NCBI RefSeq assembly: GCF_944387275.1
Contig: NZ_CALXEG010000007.1
Coordinates: 1-64,000, forward strand
Length of the DNA: 64,000 bases
Origin: an uncultured Pseudoflavonifractor sp.
GTDB taxonomy: Bacteria; Bacillota; Clostridia; Oscillospirales; Oscillospiraceae
Reading direction: 5' to 3'
Of this stretch, positions 17,037 to 25,500 are shown piece after piece; position 1 is the stretch's first letter, and every line of letters begins with the position of its first letter. The translations under genes were made by a program, and so were the position numbers. Under the pieces are notes generated by a model. It searched no databases. It was not told the DNA's origin and saw only the letters and a list, made by a program, of their open reading frames with translations.

Positions 17037-17065
17037 TTGACACAGCGACTACAATGTGTTACAAT
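17037..17065 (+). promoter_or_regulatory. Predicted sigma-A promoter of the 96-residue conserved protein
   Basis: A perfect TTGACA (17037-17042), 17-bp spacer and TACAAT (17060-17065) lie about 40 bp before the start. The string TTACA recurs at about 17059, 17070 and 17090, which could be a binding pattern or chance. Confidence 0.75.
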
Positions 17066-17105
17066 TTGGTTACAGTTTGATTTTACTTGTTACAAGGAGG
17101 GCCTC

Positions 17106-17396
17106 ATGGCTGAAGAAAAGATTCCTCTGGTTTATAAAGGTCACCCGCTCCGCCGCAAGGACAACCTGATCTACTACGGCAGCATGGCGGATAAATACAT
17201 CATCATGATGCAGATTCTGGACACCAAGAAGGTGGACGACCTGGACGTGGCCTCCCGCGTGTCCGTGCAGCTGCAGCTCACCGACCCCGACCTGAAGAGC
17301 CGGGACCGGGTGGTGAAGAAGACCGAGAAAGACAGCCTGTACAACGCCATGGACGTGGCTTCCGTCTGGCTGGAGCGCAGCCTCTCTTCCAAGTAA
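17106..17396 (+). CDS. Conserved hypothetical protein, 96 residues
   Basis: A small basic/acidic mixed soluble protein, starting MAEEKIPLVYKGHPLRR and ending VASVWLERSLSSK. It has no signal peptide or membrane segment. The pattern LIYYGSMADKYIIMMQIL resembles a conserved clostridial hypothetical family, but no function is known to me. ATG is preceded by AAGGAGG and a strong promoter. It lies 79 bp before the secreted NlpC/P60 gene, perhaps co-transcribed with it. Confidence 0.7.
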   Translation: MAEEKIPLVYKGHPLRRKDNLIYYGSMADKYIIMMQILDTKKVDDLDVASRVSVQLQLTDPDLKSRDRVVKKTEKDSLYNAMDVASVWLERSLSSK

Positions 17397-17401
17397 GAGG
17401 C

Positions 17402-17466
17402 GCTGTCCCCGCAACCGTACGAAAGAAAAACCTCCGGCGAAAGCCGGACCGAATCTGTTATGGAGG
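17402..17466 (+). promoter_or_regulatory. Structured leader of the NlpC/P60 gene (possible RNA switch)
   Basis: A GNRA-capped hairpin CCGGC-GAAA-GCCGG (17434-17447) sits in front of the gene, and an overlapping CCTCC (17431-17435) can instead pair with the ribosome binding site GGAGG (17462-17466). The two pairings are mutually exclusive at two bases, an on/off layout. The segment GCTGTCCCCGCAACCGTA (17402-17419) resembles the conserved middle of cobalamin riboswitches, but the rest of that fold is not seen. Assignment is speculative. Confidence 0.3.
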
Positions 17467-17475
17467 ATGATACCA

Positions 17476-18387
17476 ATGATACCTGCCGGAAAGTTCCTGC
17501 GCGTCGCAGTTCTCGGCGCAGCCCTCTCCGCCATCACCGTCGCCGGCGCTTCCGCCGCCAGCGTGGGTGTGGGCACCGTCACCGCCGACGCCCTCCGCCT
17601 TCGCGAGAGCGCCAGCACCGACTCCACCATCCTGGCTACCGCCCCCAGCGGCGACACCGTCGTCGTCCTGGCCGACGCGGGCAACGGCTGGTACAAGGTG
17701 GACTACAACTCCATCGAGGGCTATATGTCCGGGGAATATCTCAACGTGCAGGCAACTGCCGATGTGAAGATCGGCTACGGCAAGGTGTCCGCCGGCGGCT
17801 CCACGCTGAACATGCGCAGCGGTCCCGGCACCAGCTACGACCGGGTGGCCACCCTCAACGACGGCACTGTGGTGGACATCGTGGGCATCGACAACGGCTG
17901 GTATAAGGTTACATATAACGGCACCACCGGCTATGTCAGCAGCGACTACATGGTTACCGTGAAGGACTCCGCCGGTTCCCGCGGCGACGGCACTTCCGTC
18001 GCCTCCACCTCCAGCCTGGGCCAGCAGATCGTCGACTACGCCCAGAACTTCCTGGGCTGCGCCTATGTGTGGGGCGGCAACGGCCCCACCTCCTTTGACT
18101 GCTCCGGCTTCACCAAGTATGTGTACGCCCACTTCGGCTACACCCTGAACCGCACCGCCACCGACCAGCTGGCCAACGGCGTGGCCGTGACCAAGGACCA
18201 GCTCCAGCCCGGCGACCTGGTGTTCTTCAACAGCGGCTACACCTCCAAGCCCGTGTCCCACGTGGGTATCTACATCGGCAACGGCAAGTTCATCCACGCC
18301 TCCACCAACGCCTACATGGTCCAGATCGACGACCTGTCCAGCGGCTACTACTCCCGCGTGTATGTCTACGGCCGCCACATCATCTGA
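17476..18387 (+). CDS. Secreted peptidoglycan hydrolase: two SH3 domains plus NlpC/P60
   Basis: A 303-residue secreted cell-wall hydrolase. Order: signal peptide (residues 1-27, cleavage after GASA), bacterial SH3 domain 1 (about 30-90, LRLRESASTDSTIL), SH3 domain 2 (about 97-160, LNMRSGPGTSYDRVA), then NlpC/P60 (about 180-303). The catalytic Cys is in FDCSGFTKYVYA, the His in VSHVGIYIGNG, and the third polar residue in KFIHAST. Such enzymes cut gamma-D-Glu-diamino acid bonds in stem peptides (family knowledge). The ATG at 17476 is nine bases after GGAGG; an in-frame ATG at 17467 abuts it and is rejected. Confidence 0.92.
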   Translation: MIPAGKFLRVAVLGAALSAITVAGASAASVGVGTVTADALRLRESASTDSTILATAPSGDTVVVLADAGNGWYKVDYNSIEGYMSGEYLNVQATADVKIGYGKVSAGGSTLNMRSGPGTSYDRVATLNDGTVVDIVGIDNGWYKVTYNGTTGYVSSDYMVTVKDSAGSRGDGTSVASTSSLGQQIVDYAQNFLGCAYVWGGNGPTSFDCSGFTKYVYAHFGYTLNRTATDQLANGVAVTKDQLQPGDLVFFNSGYTSKPVSHVGIYIGNGKFIHASTNAYMVQIDDLSSGYYSRVYVYGRHII

Positions 18388-18421
18388 GCCCCGCTTTTCA
18401 GACCTCCATACATAACAGAAC

Positions 18422-18461
18422 AAAAGAGCGCCGCTGTCCTGACCGGACAGCGGCGCTTTTT
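18422..18461. terminator. Bidirectional terminator between the NlpC gene and the convergent gene
   Basis: A 13-bp perfect stem (18427-18439 with 18445-18457) with a 5-nt loop has a T-run on its right (18457-18461) and an A-run on its left, so it can serve both convergent genes. Confidence 0.88.
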
Positions 18462-18468
18462 CCTGTCT

Positions 18469-18837
18469 TTAGCGTGTTTCGTCCTGGCCGTCCCCGCCAA
18501 AGGGCTCCTCAGGGGGGATATTGGTGTACATGGGCGGCTCCTCCGTGTCCTCCAGGTTGCCCTCCGCCTTCAGCTCGGCGATGCGGCTCTTGTTCTCCTC
18601 AATGGTCACCTTGGAGGCGGTGATCTTCTCGCACAGCGCCACATAGGCCGCCTCAGGGGCCATGCCGCGCTCGGCGTAGTACAGCTTGCCGATCTCAATG
18701 TAGGCCTTTTTGATCGCGTCCTCCTCGGCGGAGTTGGCCAGGTTCAGCTTGGCGATCTCGGCCAGCTGCCGGGACTTGGCCACGCCCGCCCGGCCCAGAT
18801 CCATCGCTTTATCCCTCAGTTCATCAAAAAATGCCAT
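18469..18837 (-). CDS. Conserved hypothetical coiled-coil protein
   Basis: A 122-residue protein, largely helical. The N-terminus MAFFDELRDKAMDLGRAGVA is followed by a charged helix-rich middle (AEEDAIKKAYIEIGKLYYAER; SKVTIEENKSRIAELKAE) and a proline/glycine-rich acidic tail. This resembles a widespread clostridial family of unknown role in which a helical segment precedes a disordered or zinc-ribbon tail; no zinc cysteines are present here. AAGGAGG is nine bases ahead of ATG. No function is proposed. Confidence 0.7.
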   Translation of the reverse strand: MAFFDELRDKAMDLGRAGVAKSRQLAEIAKLNLANSAEEDAIKKAYIEIGKLYYAERGMAPEAAYVALCEKITASKVTIEENKSRIAELKAEGNLEDTEEPPMYTNIPPEEPFGGDGQDETR

Positions 18838-19045
18838 AGGAAACGACCTCCTTATGTCTTTCCAACGTCTTCATCCGATTCAACAGGACGCTTCTTCGGA
18901 ATCTGGACTTATTTTAACCTCTTTTCTCCGCCCGCGCAATAGCTCATAATATGATTTAAGGCTTTTTTAATCCCCCATTCAGAAACCATTCTCTGCCGCA
19001 CCGCCCGCCCGGTGACCGCATATCCTGGGAATGGAGGTTATGCTT

Positions 19046-19582
19046 ATGTATCATCAGAAAGGTTTCTGCGGCGCGGGCGGCTCCATTCCCGCCGAGGCGC
19101 TGTATCCCGATTGTTCCTGTCCCTCCTGTCCTCCTCCCTGCCAGACTGTACGGATCTGTCCCATTCCCGGACCCACCGGCGCCACTGGCCCCGCCGGCAT
19201 GACCGGCGCCACCGGGCCCATGGGCCCCATGGGGACGCAGGGCCCCACCGGCACAACTGGCGCGACTGGTCCTACCGGCCCTTCCGGCGCAACCGGCCCC
19301 ACTGGTCCCACCGGTCCTTCCGGCGCAACCGGCCCCACTGGCCCCACCGGCCCTTCCGGCGCGACTGGTCCCACTGGTCCTACCGGTCCTTCCGGCGCAA
19401 CTGGCGCGACTGGTCCTACCGGGCCTTCCGGCGCGACCGGTCCCACTGGTCCTACCGGAACCCTGACGCCCGGCGCAGCTGTGGCAAATGTATCCACCAA
19501 TGCCAGTCTGCCGGTGCTGATCCAATCCTACAACAGCCTGCTGGCCTCCCTGCGGTCGGCCGGCGTCATCGCCAGCTCGTAA
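19046..19582 (+). CDS. Collagen-like repeat protein (spore-surface type)
   Basis: A 178-residue protein with a Cys-rich N-terminus (residues 1-40, including [10 protein letters not shown]), then 32-33 uninterrupted Gly-X-Y triplets (roughly 19169-19460) dominated by the 12-residue unit [12 protein letters not shown], and a short C-terminal domain ending [15 protein letters not shown]. Gly-X-Thr-rich collagen-like proteins of this size in spore formers are usually exosporium or spore-coat filaments (BclA type); a surface role is inferred. The start at 19046 is eight bases after GGAGG; two upstream in-frame ATGs overlap or abut that site. Confidence 0.85.
   Translation: MYHQKGFCGAGGSIPAEALYPDCSCPSCPPPCQTVRICPIPGPTGATGPAGMTGATGPMGPMGTQGPTGTTGATGPTGPSGATGPTGPTGPSGATGPTGPTGPSGATGPTGPTGPSGATGATGPTGPSGATGPTGPTGTLTPGAAVANVSTNASLPVLIQSYNSLLASLRSAGVIASS
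19169..19460 (+). repeat. Tandem Gly-X-Y coding repeat
   Basis: Near-identical 36-bp units encoding [12 protein letters not shown] are repeated about four times within a longer run of 9-bp triplet-coding steps. The repeats differ mainly at third positions. They are prone to slippage, so repeat number may vary between strains. Confidence 0.8.
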
Positions 19583-19587
19583 TACAC

Positions 19588-19621
19588 AGGCACCCCGGGG
19601 TGTTTCCACTCCGGGGTGCCT
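19588..19621 (+). terminator. Terminator-like hairpin after the collagen-like gene
   Basis: An 11-bp perfect GC stem (19588-19598 with 19611-19621) with a 12-nt loop lies right after the stop. The downstream tract is CT-rich rather than a pure T-run. It also sits after the convergent GTPase-nuclease gene. Confidence 0.6.
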
Positions 19622-19636
19622 CTCTCTGTCCATCCT

Positions 19637-22327
19637 TCAATTTTTCTGTTTCTTTGCCCTCTCCATGGCGGCGCGGACCGGTTTGGACTTCTCCTGCCGG
19701 TTGTTCCGGGACAGGATGTCGGAGATCTGGCCCTCCGCCTGCTCCACCTCCGCCTTGAAGATGCGGGCGGAGACCCGGAGGGCGCCGTGGCCCAGGATGA
19801 TGAGCTGCTCGGCGCTGTCCGAGGTGGCCACCCGCACGTGGTGGTGCTTGCCCAGCTCATAGGTGGCCCGCTCGATGTAGGCGTCGGCAGTCTCCGCCTC
19901 CTTGGTGTAGACCACGTAGATGTTGTGGTATTTGCTCACATCCCCCGTGTTGCGGGGCACCTTGTAGGCGTCAAAGACCAGAATCACCACGCACTTGCGG
20001 AACCCCTGGTAGTTGCTCAGGATGTCCATCAGCAGCTGTCGGGCGGCGTCCAGGCTGGTGCGGGCCACCGCCTTCAGCTCGTCCCAGGCGAAGATGATGT
20101 TGTACCCGTCCACCAGCAGGTACTCCGGGTCGGAGTCCCGCAGCGCCACCTCCCGCCGCTCGGGCAGCTCGGCGTGCTTCTTGCGGACAGGCTCCTGGGG
20201 AAGAAAATCCCGCCGCTTGATGGGGCCGTAGGTCCGCTCAAAGATGGCCTGGAGCTCCTTGTCCTGGGCCACGCCGTCGGAATAGGAGGTGCCGGGACGG
20301 TACACCGGCGCGTCCTCCTCCGGCTCCTCCTCCTGGCCGCCAAGGCGCAGGCCGCTGTCCACGTGCATGTGCTCCCGCACCTCGTTCCACTTGACCACCA
20401 CCCCCGCGCCGTGGGAACAGAACACCGAGTCCGCCGGGTTCTCCGTGTCCCGCTCGCACTGGTAGCCGATGGCCGCCACCACCTCGTCCTGGTTGTGGCA
20501 GGGCTGGTAGCCCTTCAGGGTGCAGAAGAGCCGCCCCCGGCCCTTGGTGTAGGACATGACCTCGGCGGCGTAATCCCGCAGGCCCGCCACCGGCGCGGAG
20601 CCGGTGAGCACCGTCTCCTCCCCCAGGGTCTCCGGGGTGTCCGTCTCGCCGCCCATCCGCTGCAAATCGGTCATGGCACGGCCCACGCACTCGGGGGGGA
20701 TCTCCAGCCGGAAGCTGTACCAGGGCTCCAGCAGGATGCTCTTGGCCTGCATCAGGCCCTGCCGCACGGCCCGGTAGGTGGCCTGGCGGAAGTCGCCGCC
20801 CTCGGTGTGCTTCACGTGGGCCCGCCCCGCCACCAGGGTGATGCGCATATCGGTGATGGGCGAGCCGGTGAGCACGCCCAGGTGCTGCTTTTCCTCCAGA
20901 TGGGTGAGGATGAGCCGCTGCCAGTTCCGGTCCAGCATGTCCTCCCCGCAGGCAGAGGCGAAGTGGAGGCCGCTGCCCCGCTCCCCCGGCTCCAGCAGGA
21001 GGTGGACCTCCGCGTAGTGCCGCAGGGGCTCGAAGTGGCCCACCCCCTCCACCGGCTCGGCGATGGTCTCCCGGTAGACGATGCTGCCCGCGTCAAAGGT
21101 GACGTCCAGCCCGAACCGCTCCCCAATGAGCCGCCGGAGCACCTCCAGCTGGACCTCCCCCATGAGCTGGATGTGGATCTCCCGCAGCTGCTCGTTCCAG
21201 ACGATGTGGAGCTGGGGGTCCTCCTCGGCCAGCTCCCCCAGCTTGAGGAGGGCGGTGTGGGGGTCGCAGCCCTCGGGCAGCACCACCCGGTAGGTGAGCA
21301 CCGGCTCCAGCACCGGCGTCTCCCCCTCCGCCTCCCAGCCCAGGCCCTCGCCGGGCACGGTACGGCTCAGGCCGGTGACGGCGCACACCGTCCCCGCCGG
21401 GGCCTCGTCCACGGTGGTGAATTTGGCGCCGGAGTAGATGCGGATCTGGTCCGCCTTCTCCTCCCACACCTTCTCCTCCGCCAGGGCGGCCCGGCGGTTG
21501 GTGAGCAGGGCCTTCACCTTCAGGCTGCCCCCCGTCACCTTCAGATAGGTCAGCCGGTTGCCCTGAGGGTCCCGGGCGATCTTATAGACCCGGGCGCCGA
21601 ACTCGGGGGGGTAGTCCGGGCTGGTGCCGTATTTGCTCAGGCCGTCGAGCAGCTCCTCCACCCCCTCCAGCCGCAGGGCGGAGCCGAAGTAGCAGGGGAA
21701 CAGCTTCCGCGCCCGGATAAGGGCGGCGATGTCCTCCTCCGCCACCTCTCCGGTCTCCAGGTAGCGCTCCAGCACGTCCTCGCCGCACACGGCCACGTTC
21801 TCCAGCCAGCTGTCCCTGTCCTGTCCGGGCCCGAAGTCCACACAGCCCTCGTCCAGCCGGGCCTTCAGCCCGGAGAGCAGGGTGTCTCTGTCAGCCCCCG
21901 CCAGGTCCATCTTGTTGACAAAGAGGAACACCGGCACGCCGTACCGCTCCAGCAGCCGCCAGAGGGTCATGGTGTGGCCCTGGACGCCGTCGGTGCCGCT
22001 GATGACCAGGATGGCGCAGTCCAGCACCTGGAGGGTGCGCTCCATCTCGGCGGAGAAGTCCACGTGTCCCGGGGTGTCCAGCAGGGTGATGGCCATGTCC
22101 TCCAGAGGCAGCACCGCCTGCTTGGAGAAGATGGTGATGCCCCGCTCCCGCTCCAGGGCGTAGGTGTCCAGGAAGGCGTCCTTGTGGTCCACCCGCCCCA
22201 AGCGCTTCAGACAGCCGCAGGTGTAGAGCAGCCCCTCGGACAGGGTGGTCTTGCCCGCGTCCACGTGGGCAAACAGGCCTGTACAGAGCCTTCTCTTCCC
22301 TTTTGATTCTTCCGCCTGTCGGCCCAT
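19637..22327 (-). CDS. TetM/EF-G-like translational GTPase fused to a Rae1/YacP-type NYN ribonuclease
   Basis: An 896-residue fusion protein. Residues 1-~650 form a ribosomal-protection/EF-G-like GTPase: P-loop AHVDAGKTT (20-28), RGITI (62-66), DTPGHVD (84-90), NKMD (138-141), then the domain II-V region with the TetM-family ending RGRLFCTLKGYQPCHNQDEV. A linker follows. Residues 735-896 match Rae1/YacP ribosome-associated endoribonucleases: YLLVDGYNIIFAWDEL (acidic D740), VFDAYKVP (D786), TKEAETADAYIE (D815), VATSDSAEQ (D837). TetM proteins stop at about 640 residues. The domain IV tip reads HTEGGDFR where TetM has TPADFR, so tetracycline protection is not assured. A role in A-site clearance plus mRNA cleavage is inferred. 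Start ATG follows GAGAGG by nine bases. Confidence 0.88.
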   Translation of the reverse strand: MGRQAEESKGKRRLCTGLFAHVDAGKTTLSEGLLYTCGCLKRLGRVDHKDAFLDTYALERERGITIFSKQAVLPLEDMAITLLDTPGHVDFSAEMERTLQVLDCAILVISGTDGVQGHTMTLWRLLERYGVPVFLFVNKMDLAGADRDTLLSGLKARLDEGCVDFGPGQDRDSWLENVAVCGEDVLERYLETGEVAEEDIAALIRARKLFPCYFGSALRLEGVEELLDGLSKYGTSPDYPPEFGARVYKIARDPQGNRLTYLKVTGGSLKVKALLTNRRAALAEEKVWEEKADQIRIYSGAKFTTVDEAPAGTVCAVTGLSRTVPGEGLGWEAEGETPVLEPVLTYRVVLPEGCDPHTALLKLGELAEEDPQLHIVWNEQLREIHIQLMGEVQLEVLRRLIGERFGLDVTFDAGSIVYRETIAEPVEGVGHFEPLRHYAEVHLLLEPGERGSGLHFASACGEDMLDRNWQRLILTHLEEKQHLGVLTGSPITDMRITLVAGRAHVKHTEGGDFRQATYRAVRQGLMQAKSILLEPWYSFRLEIPPECVGRAMTDLQRMGGETDTPETLGEETVLTGSAPVAGLRDYAAEVMSYTKGRGRLFCTLKGYQPCHNQDEVVAAIGYQCERDTENPADSVFCSHGAGVVVKWNEVREHMHVDSGLRLGGQEEEPEEDAPVYRPGTSYSDGVAQDKELQAIFERTYGPIKRRDFLPQEPVRKKHAELPERREVALRDSDPEYLLVDGYNIIFAWDELKAVARTSLDAARQLLMDILSNYQGFRKCVVILVFDAYKVPRNTGDVSKYHNIYVVYTKEAETADAYIERATYELGKHHHVRVATSDSAEQLIILGHGALRVSARIFKAEVEQAEGQISDILSRNNRQEKSKPVRAAMERAKKQKN

Positions 22328-22457
22328 AAAAAACCGCCTCTCACGGAGACACCGTCTCCGTTGTTTTCAGAATATGGCCGGGCAGGGACTGCCCGGCACG
22401 CACCATTATAGCACAAGCGCCGCCCCCAGTCGAGACGCCCTTCCCCTCTTTGACAGA

Positions 22458-22499
22458 CAGAGCGCCCGGAGTCGGGAATTCCCGGCTCCGGGCGCTCTG
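22458..22499 (-). terminator. Terminator-like hairpin after the GH3 gene
   Basis: A 14-bp outer stem CAGAGCGCCCGGAG/CTCCGGGCGCTCTG encloses a second GC palindrome. It lies about 30 bp after the GH3 stop. The downstream sequence is only moderately U-rich. Confidence 0.6.
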
Positions 22500-22530
22500 C
22501 TGCGGAAGATTCGATTTACTCGGGCAGCCT

Positions 22531-25500
22531 TCAGGCGGCCTTCTTCTCCTTCTTCCAGCGGCGCACGATGGCTACCACGCCCCAGATGATGAGGGCCGCG
22601 GCCACCACGTTCTCCACGATGAGGATGATGTAGTAATTGGCGAAGGGCAGCGCCTCCACGGCCACGCCGTGGACGATGCCGTTCATGGCGTTGGAGTTGA
22701 CGGTGGTGTAGAGGATGTGCTTGATGGCCTGGCGGGCGAAGTACTGGGTGGCGGGATTGGTCGGATCCATGGGCGCGTCCACCTCGAAGCCGGTCAGCTT
22801 CAGGTCGCCGCCGGCCCGGATGCACTGCTCGGTGTCCATGACGCCGCCGCCGTCGTAGTCGGTGATGACCGTGCCGTCAAAGCCCCACTCGTTGCGCAGC
22901 ACGCCGGTGAGCAGGTTGTAGTCGCCGCCCGACCAGGTGCAGCCCACCCGGTTGAAGGAGGACATGACCGCCATGACGCAGGGGATCTCCGCCTCGGTCT
23001 GGGTGAAGGAGCCGGTGTCCTCGTCGTACTGCTGGACCATGATGGTGGTCATGGGCCGCTCCTCGATGCAGGTCTGGAAGGGCTTGAGGTAGATCTCCCG
23101 GATGGCCTGCTCGTTGGCAAAGGTGGCCACGTGGCTGCGGTGGTCCTCCTGGTCGTTGAGGGCGAAGTGCTTGATGTAGGCGTACACGCCCTTCTCGGCG
23201 CAGGCGCTGGCGGCCTGGAGGGCCAGCTCGCCGGACATGAAGCCGTCCTCGGAGTAGTACTCAAAGTTACGGCCGGCAAAGGGGGTGCGGTGGATGTTCA
23301 TGGCAGGGGCGTACCAGCCGGAGATGATGCCGATGTAGGTGTGGTTGCCCCAGTTGCCGTCGGCGGCCAGGGCGTCCTCGCCCACATAGTAGCCGTGGAG
23401 ATAGGAGTTCTCCCGGTCCCAGCTGGCGGCCAGGTTGGTGGCGCAGGGATAGGTGATGGAGTAGGGCTCGTGGGTGATGCCGCCCTCATTCAGGCCGGAG
23501 GGGCCGTCGTAGTCGATGGCTCTGGGCTTGCCCATGTTGACGGACATCAGGGTCTGATAGCCGCCGTTGCGGATGATGGTCTCCAGCTCGCTGACGTCCA
23601 TCTGATTGATGAGGGCGTCCCAGCCGCCCTCGGCCTCCACCTCGTCAAAGTCTCTGCCCCGGAAGTCGATGAGCTCCAGGTCCCCGTCCTGGCCGTACAC
23701 ACCGGCCATGGAGGCGGCCTCCTCCTCGGTCATGGGGTTGAGGGAGGCGCTGGCGCCCTTGGCCTTGAGGGCGTCCCGGATGGTGTCGGACACCTCCACC
23801 TCCCAGGTGTAGCCGTTCTTCTCGCTGTACTGGCTCTTTCTCTGGCTGTCCTGGTCGCCGTGGGTGGTGGGGAAGGTGCCCACCCAGTCCTGGCGGGTCA
23901 GGTACTGGTCTCTGGGGGTCAGCTCGTCGTAGCTGGCGTGGTCAAACTGGTTGGTCACCGTCACGCCCGTCAGGGAGACGGAGTAGGTCTTGTTGTCCAC
24001 GCCGTTGTTGTCCAGGTAGGTATAGGTCCACTTGCCCACAAAATCCGGGTCGGGCGTTCCGAAGAGGCCGTCGGTCTCATGGCCGGCATAGGCCAGGAAG
24101 TTGTTGTTGGCGGCGTGGGCGTTGGGGGCGGCGGTCAGCAGGTAGTCGCCCGCCTCCAGGATGTAGGTCTTGGCGTTCACATCGTCGTAAGAGATGAAGT
24201 CCTTCTGGTTTACGGTGATGGTCACGGTCTCGGATGCGCCGGGCTCCAGGTCGCCGGTCTTCTCGAAGCCCACCAGGGCCACGGAGGCCTTTTCAATGTG
24301 GTTGGCCTTGTCGTACTCGGTGTAGGGGGCGTTGAGGTAGACCTGCACCACGTCCCGGCCGGTCACGTCGCCGGTGTTGGTGACGGTGACCTGGATCTGG
24401 ATGTCGCCGTTGTCGTCCATGTCGCTCATGGTGAAGTCGGACCACTCAAAGGTGGTGTAGGACAGGCCGTAGCCGAAGGGGTACTGCACCACCTGGCCGT
24501 AGTCGTAGTCCCCGGCGTTGCCCTGCTCCAGCATCTTGTCAAAATAGCGGGTCTCATAGTACTTGTAGCCCACATAGATGCCCTCGTCGTAGAACACGCC
24601 GGCCTCCACGTCCTGGCCGTTGTTCACCAGCATCATGTCGCCCATGTTCTGCATGGCGGGAGAGGAGAAGGCGTCGTAGGCGAAGGTGTCCACCAGGTGG
24701 CCGGAGGGGGTGACGTTGCCGCTGAGCACGTCGGCGATGGAGCGGCAGGTGTCGCCGCCGGCGCCGGGGGCCCACAGGACGGCGGAGATGTTCTCGTAGT
24801 CCTTGACCCAGCCCAGCTCAAAGGCGTTGTTGGTGTTGACCACCAGGATCACGTTGTCGAAGTTGTCGTTGAGGTACTGGATCACGCCCAGCTCCACGGA
24901 GTCGGGCTCCAGGTAGTGCTTGTCCTTGTCCTCGGCGATGTCGGTCCAGTCGCCCATGTACCGGCCCAGGTCGCGGCCCTCGCCGCCGGTGCGGGCGATG
25001 AAGAAGACGGGCGTGGTGCCCACAGCCTCATCCTTGGCCTCCTGGGGGATGGCGGAGATGGGGGCCTCGTTGATGGACCAGTCCTCGGCGCCGCCATACA
25101 TGATGGCGCCGCCGCCACGGGTGTAGGTGCTGTGGTTGTCGCTGTAGAACTTCCACAGGGACTCGTTGACCGAGAAGCCCTGCTCGGTGAGGGCGGTGCG
25201 CATGTCGCTGGAGATGGTGCTCACGCCCGAGCCGGTACCGCCGGCCAGCAGGTCCACGGAGGACGCGGAGAACAGGCTCAGCTTGGAGCCCGCCGCCACG
25301 GGCAGGCCCTTGCCGCTCTCCGTGTTGTTGTAGAGGAGCACGAAGCCCTCGGCGCCGGCCTTGCGGGTGTAGGCCTGCTCGGCGGCCTGGAGCTCGTCGG
25401 AGTCGGTGATGTCCCGGGTGTAGTACTCCGCGTCCACGCCCTCGGGCGCGCCGCCCGTCTTGAGCTGGGTCTCGCCAAAAATGTCCCGGAGCACCAGGTC

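Noticed and set aside
19169..19460. CRISPR-like or minisatellite repeat
   Set aside because: The repeats are contiguous, in frame and encode perfect Gly-X-Y triplets without spacers.
19637..22327. A tetracycline resistance gene
   Set aside because: The GTPase half is TetM-like, but the drug-contact tip differs and a nuclease domain is fused. Resistance cannot be claimed from sequence.
22458..22499. Terminal inverted repeat of an insertion element
   Set aside because: A single local hairpin after a stop codon with no transposase or partner repeat; best read as a terminator.
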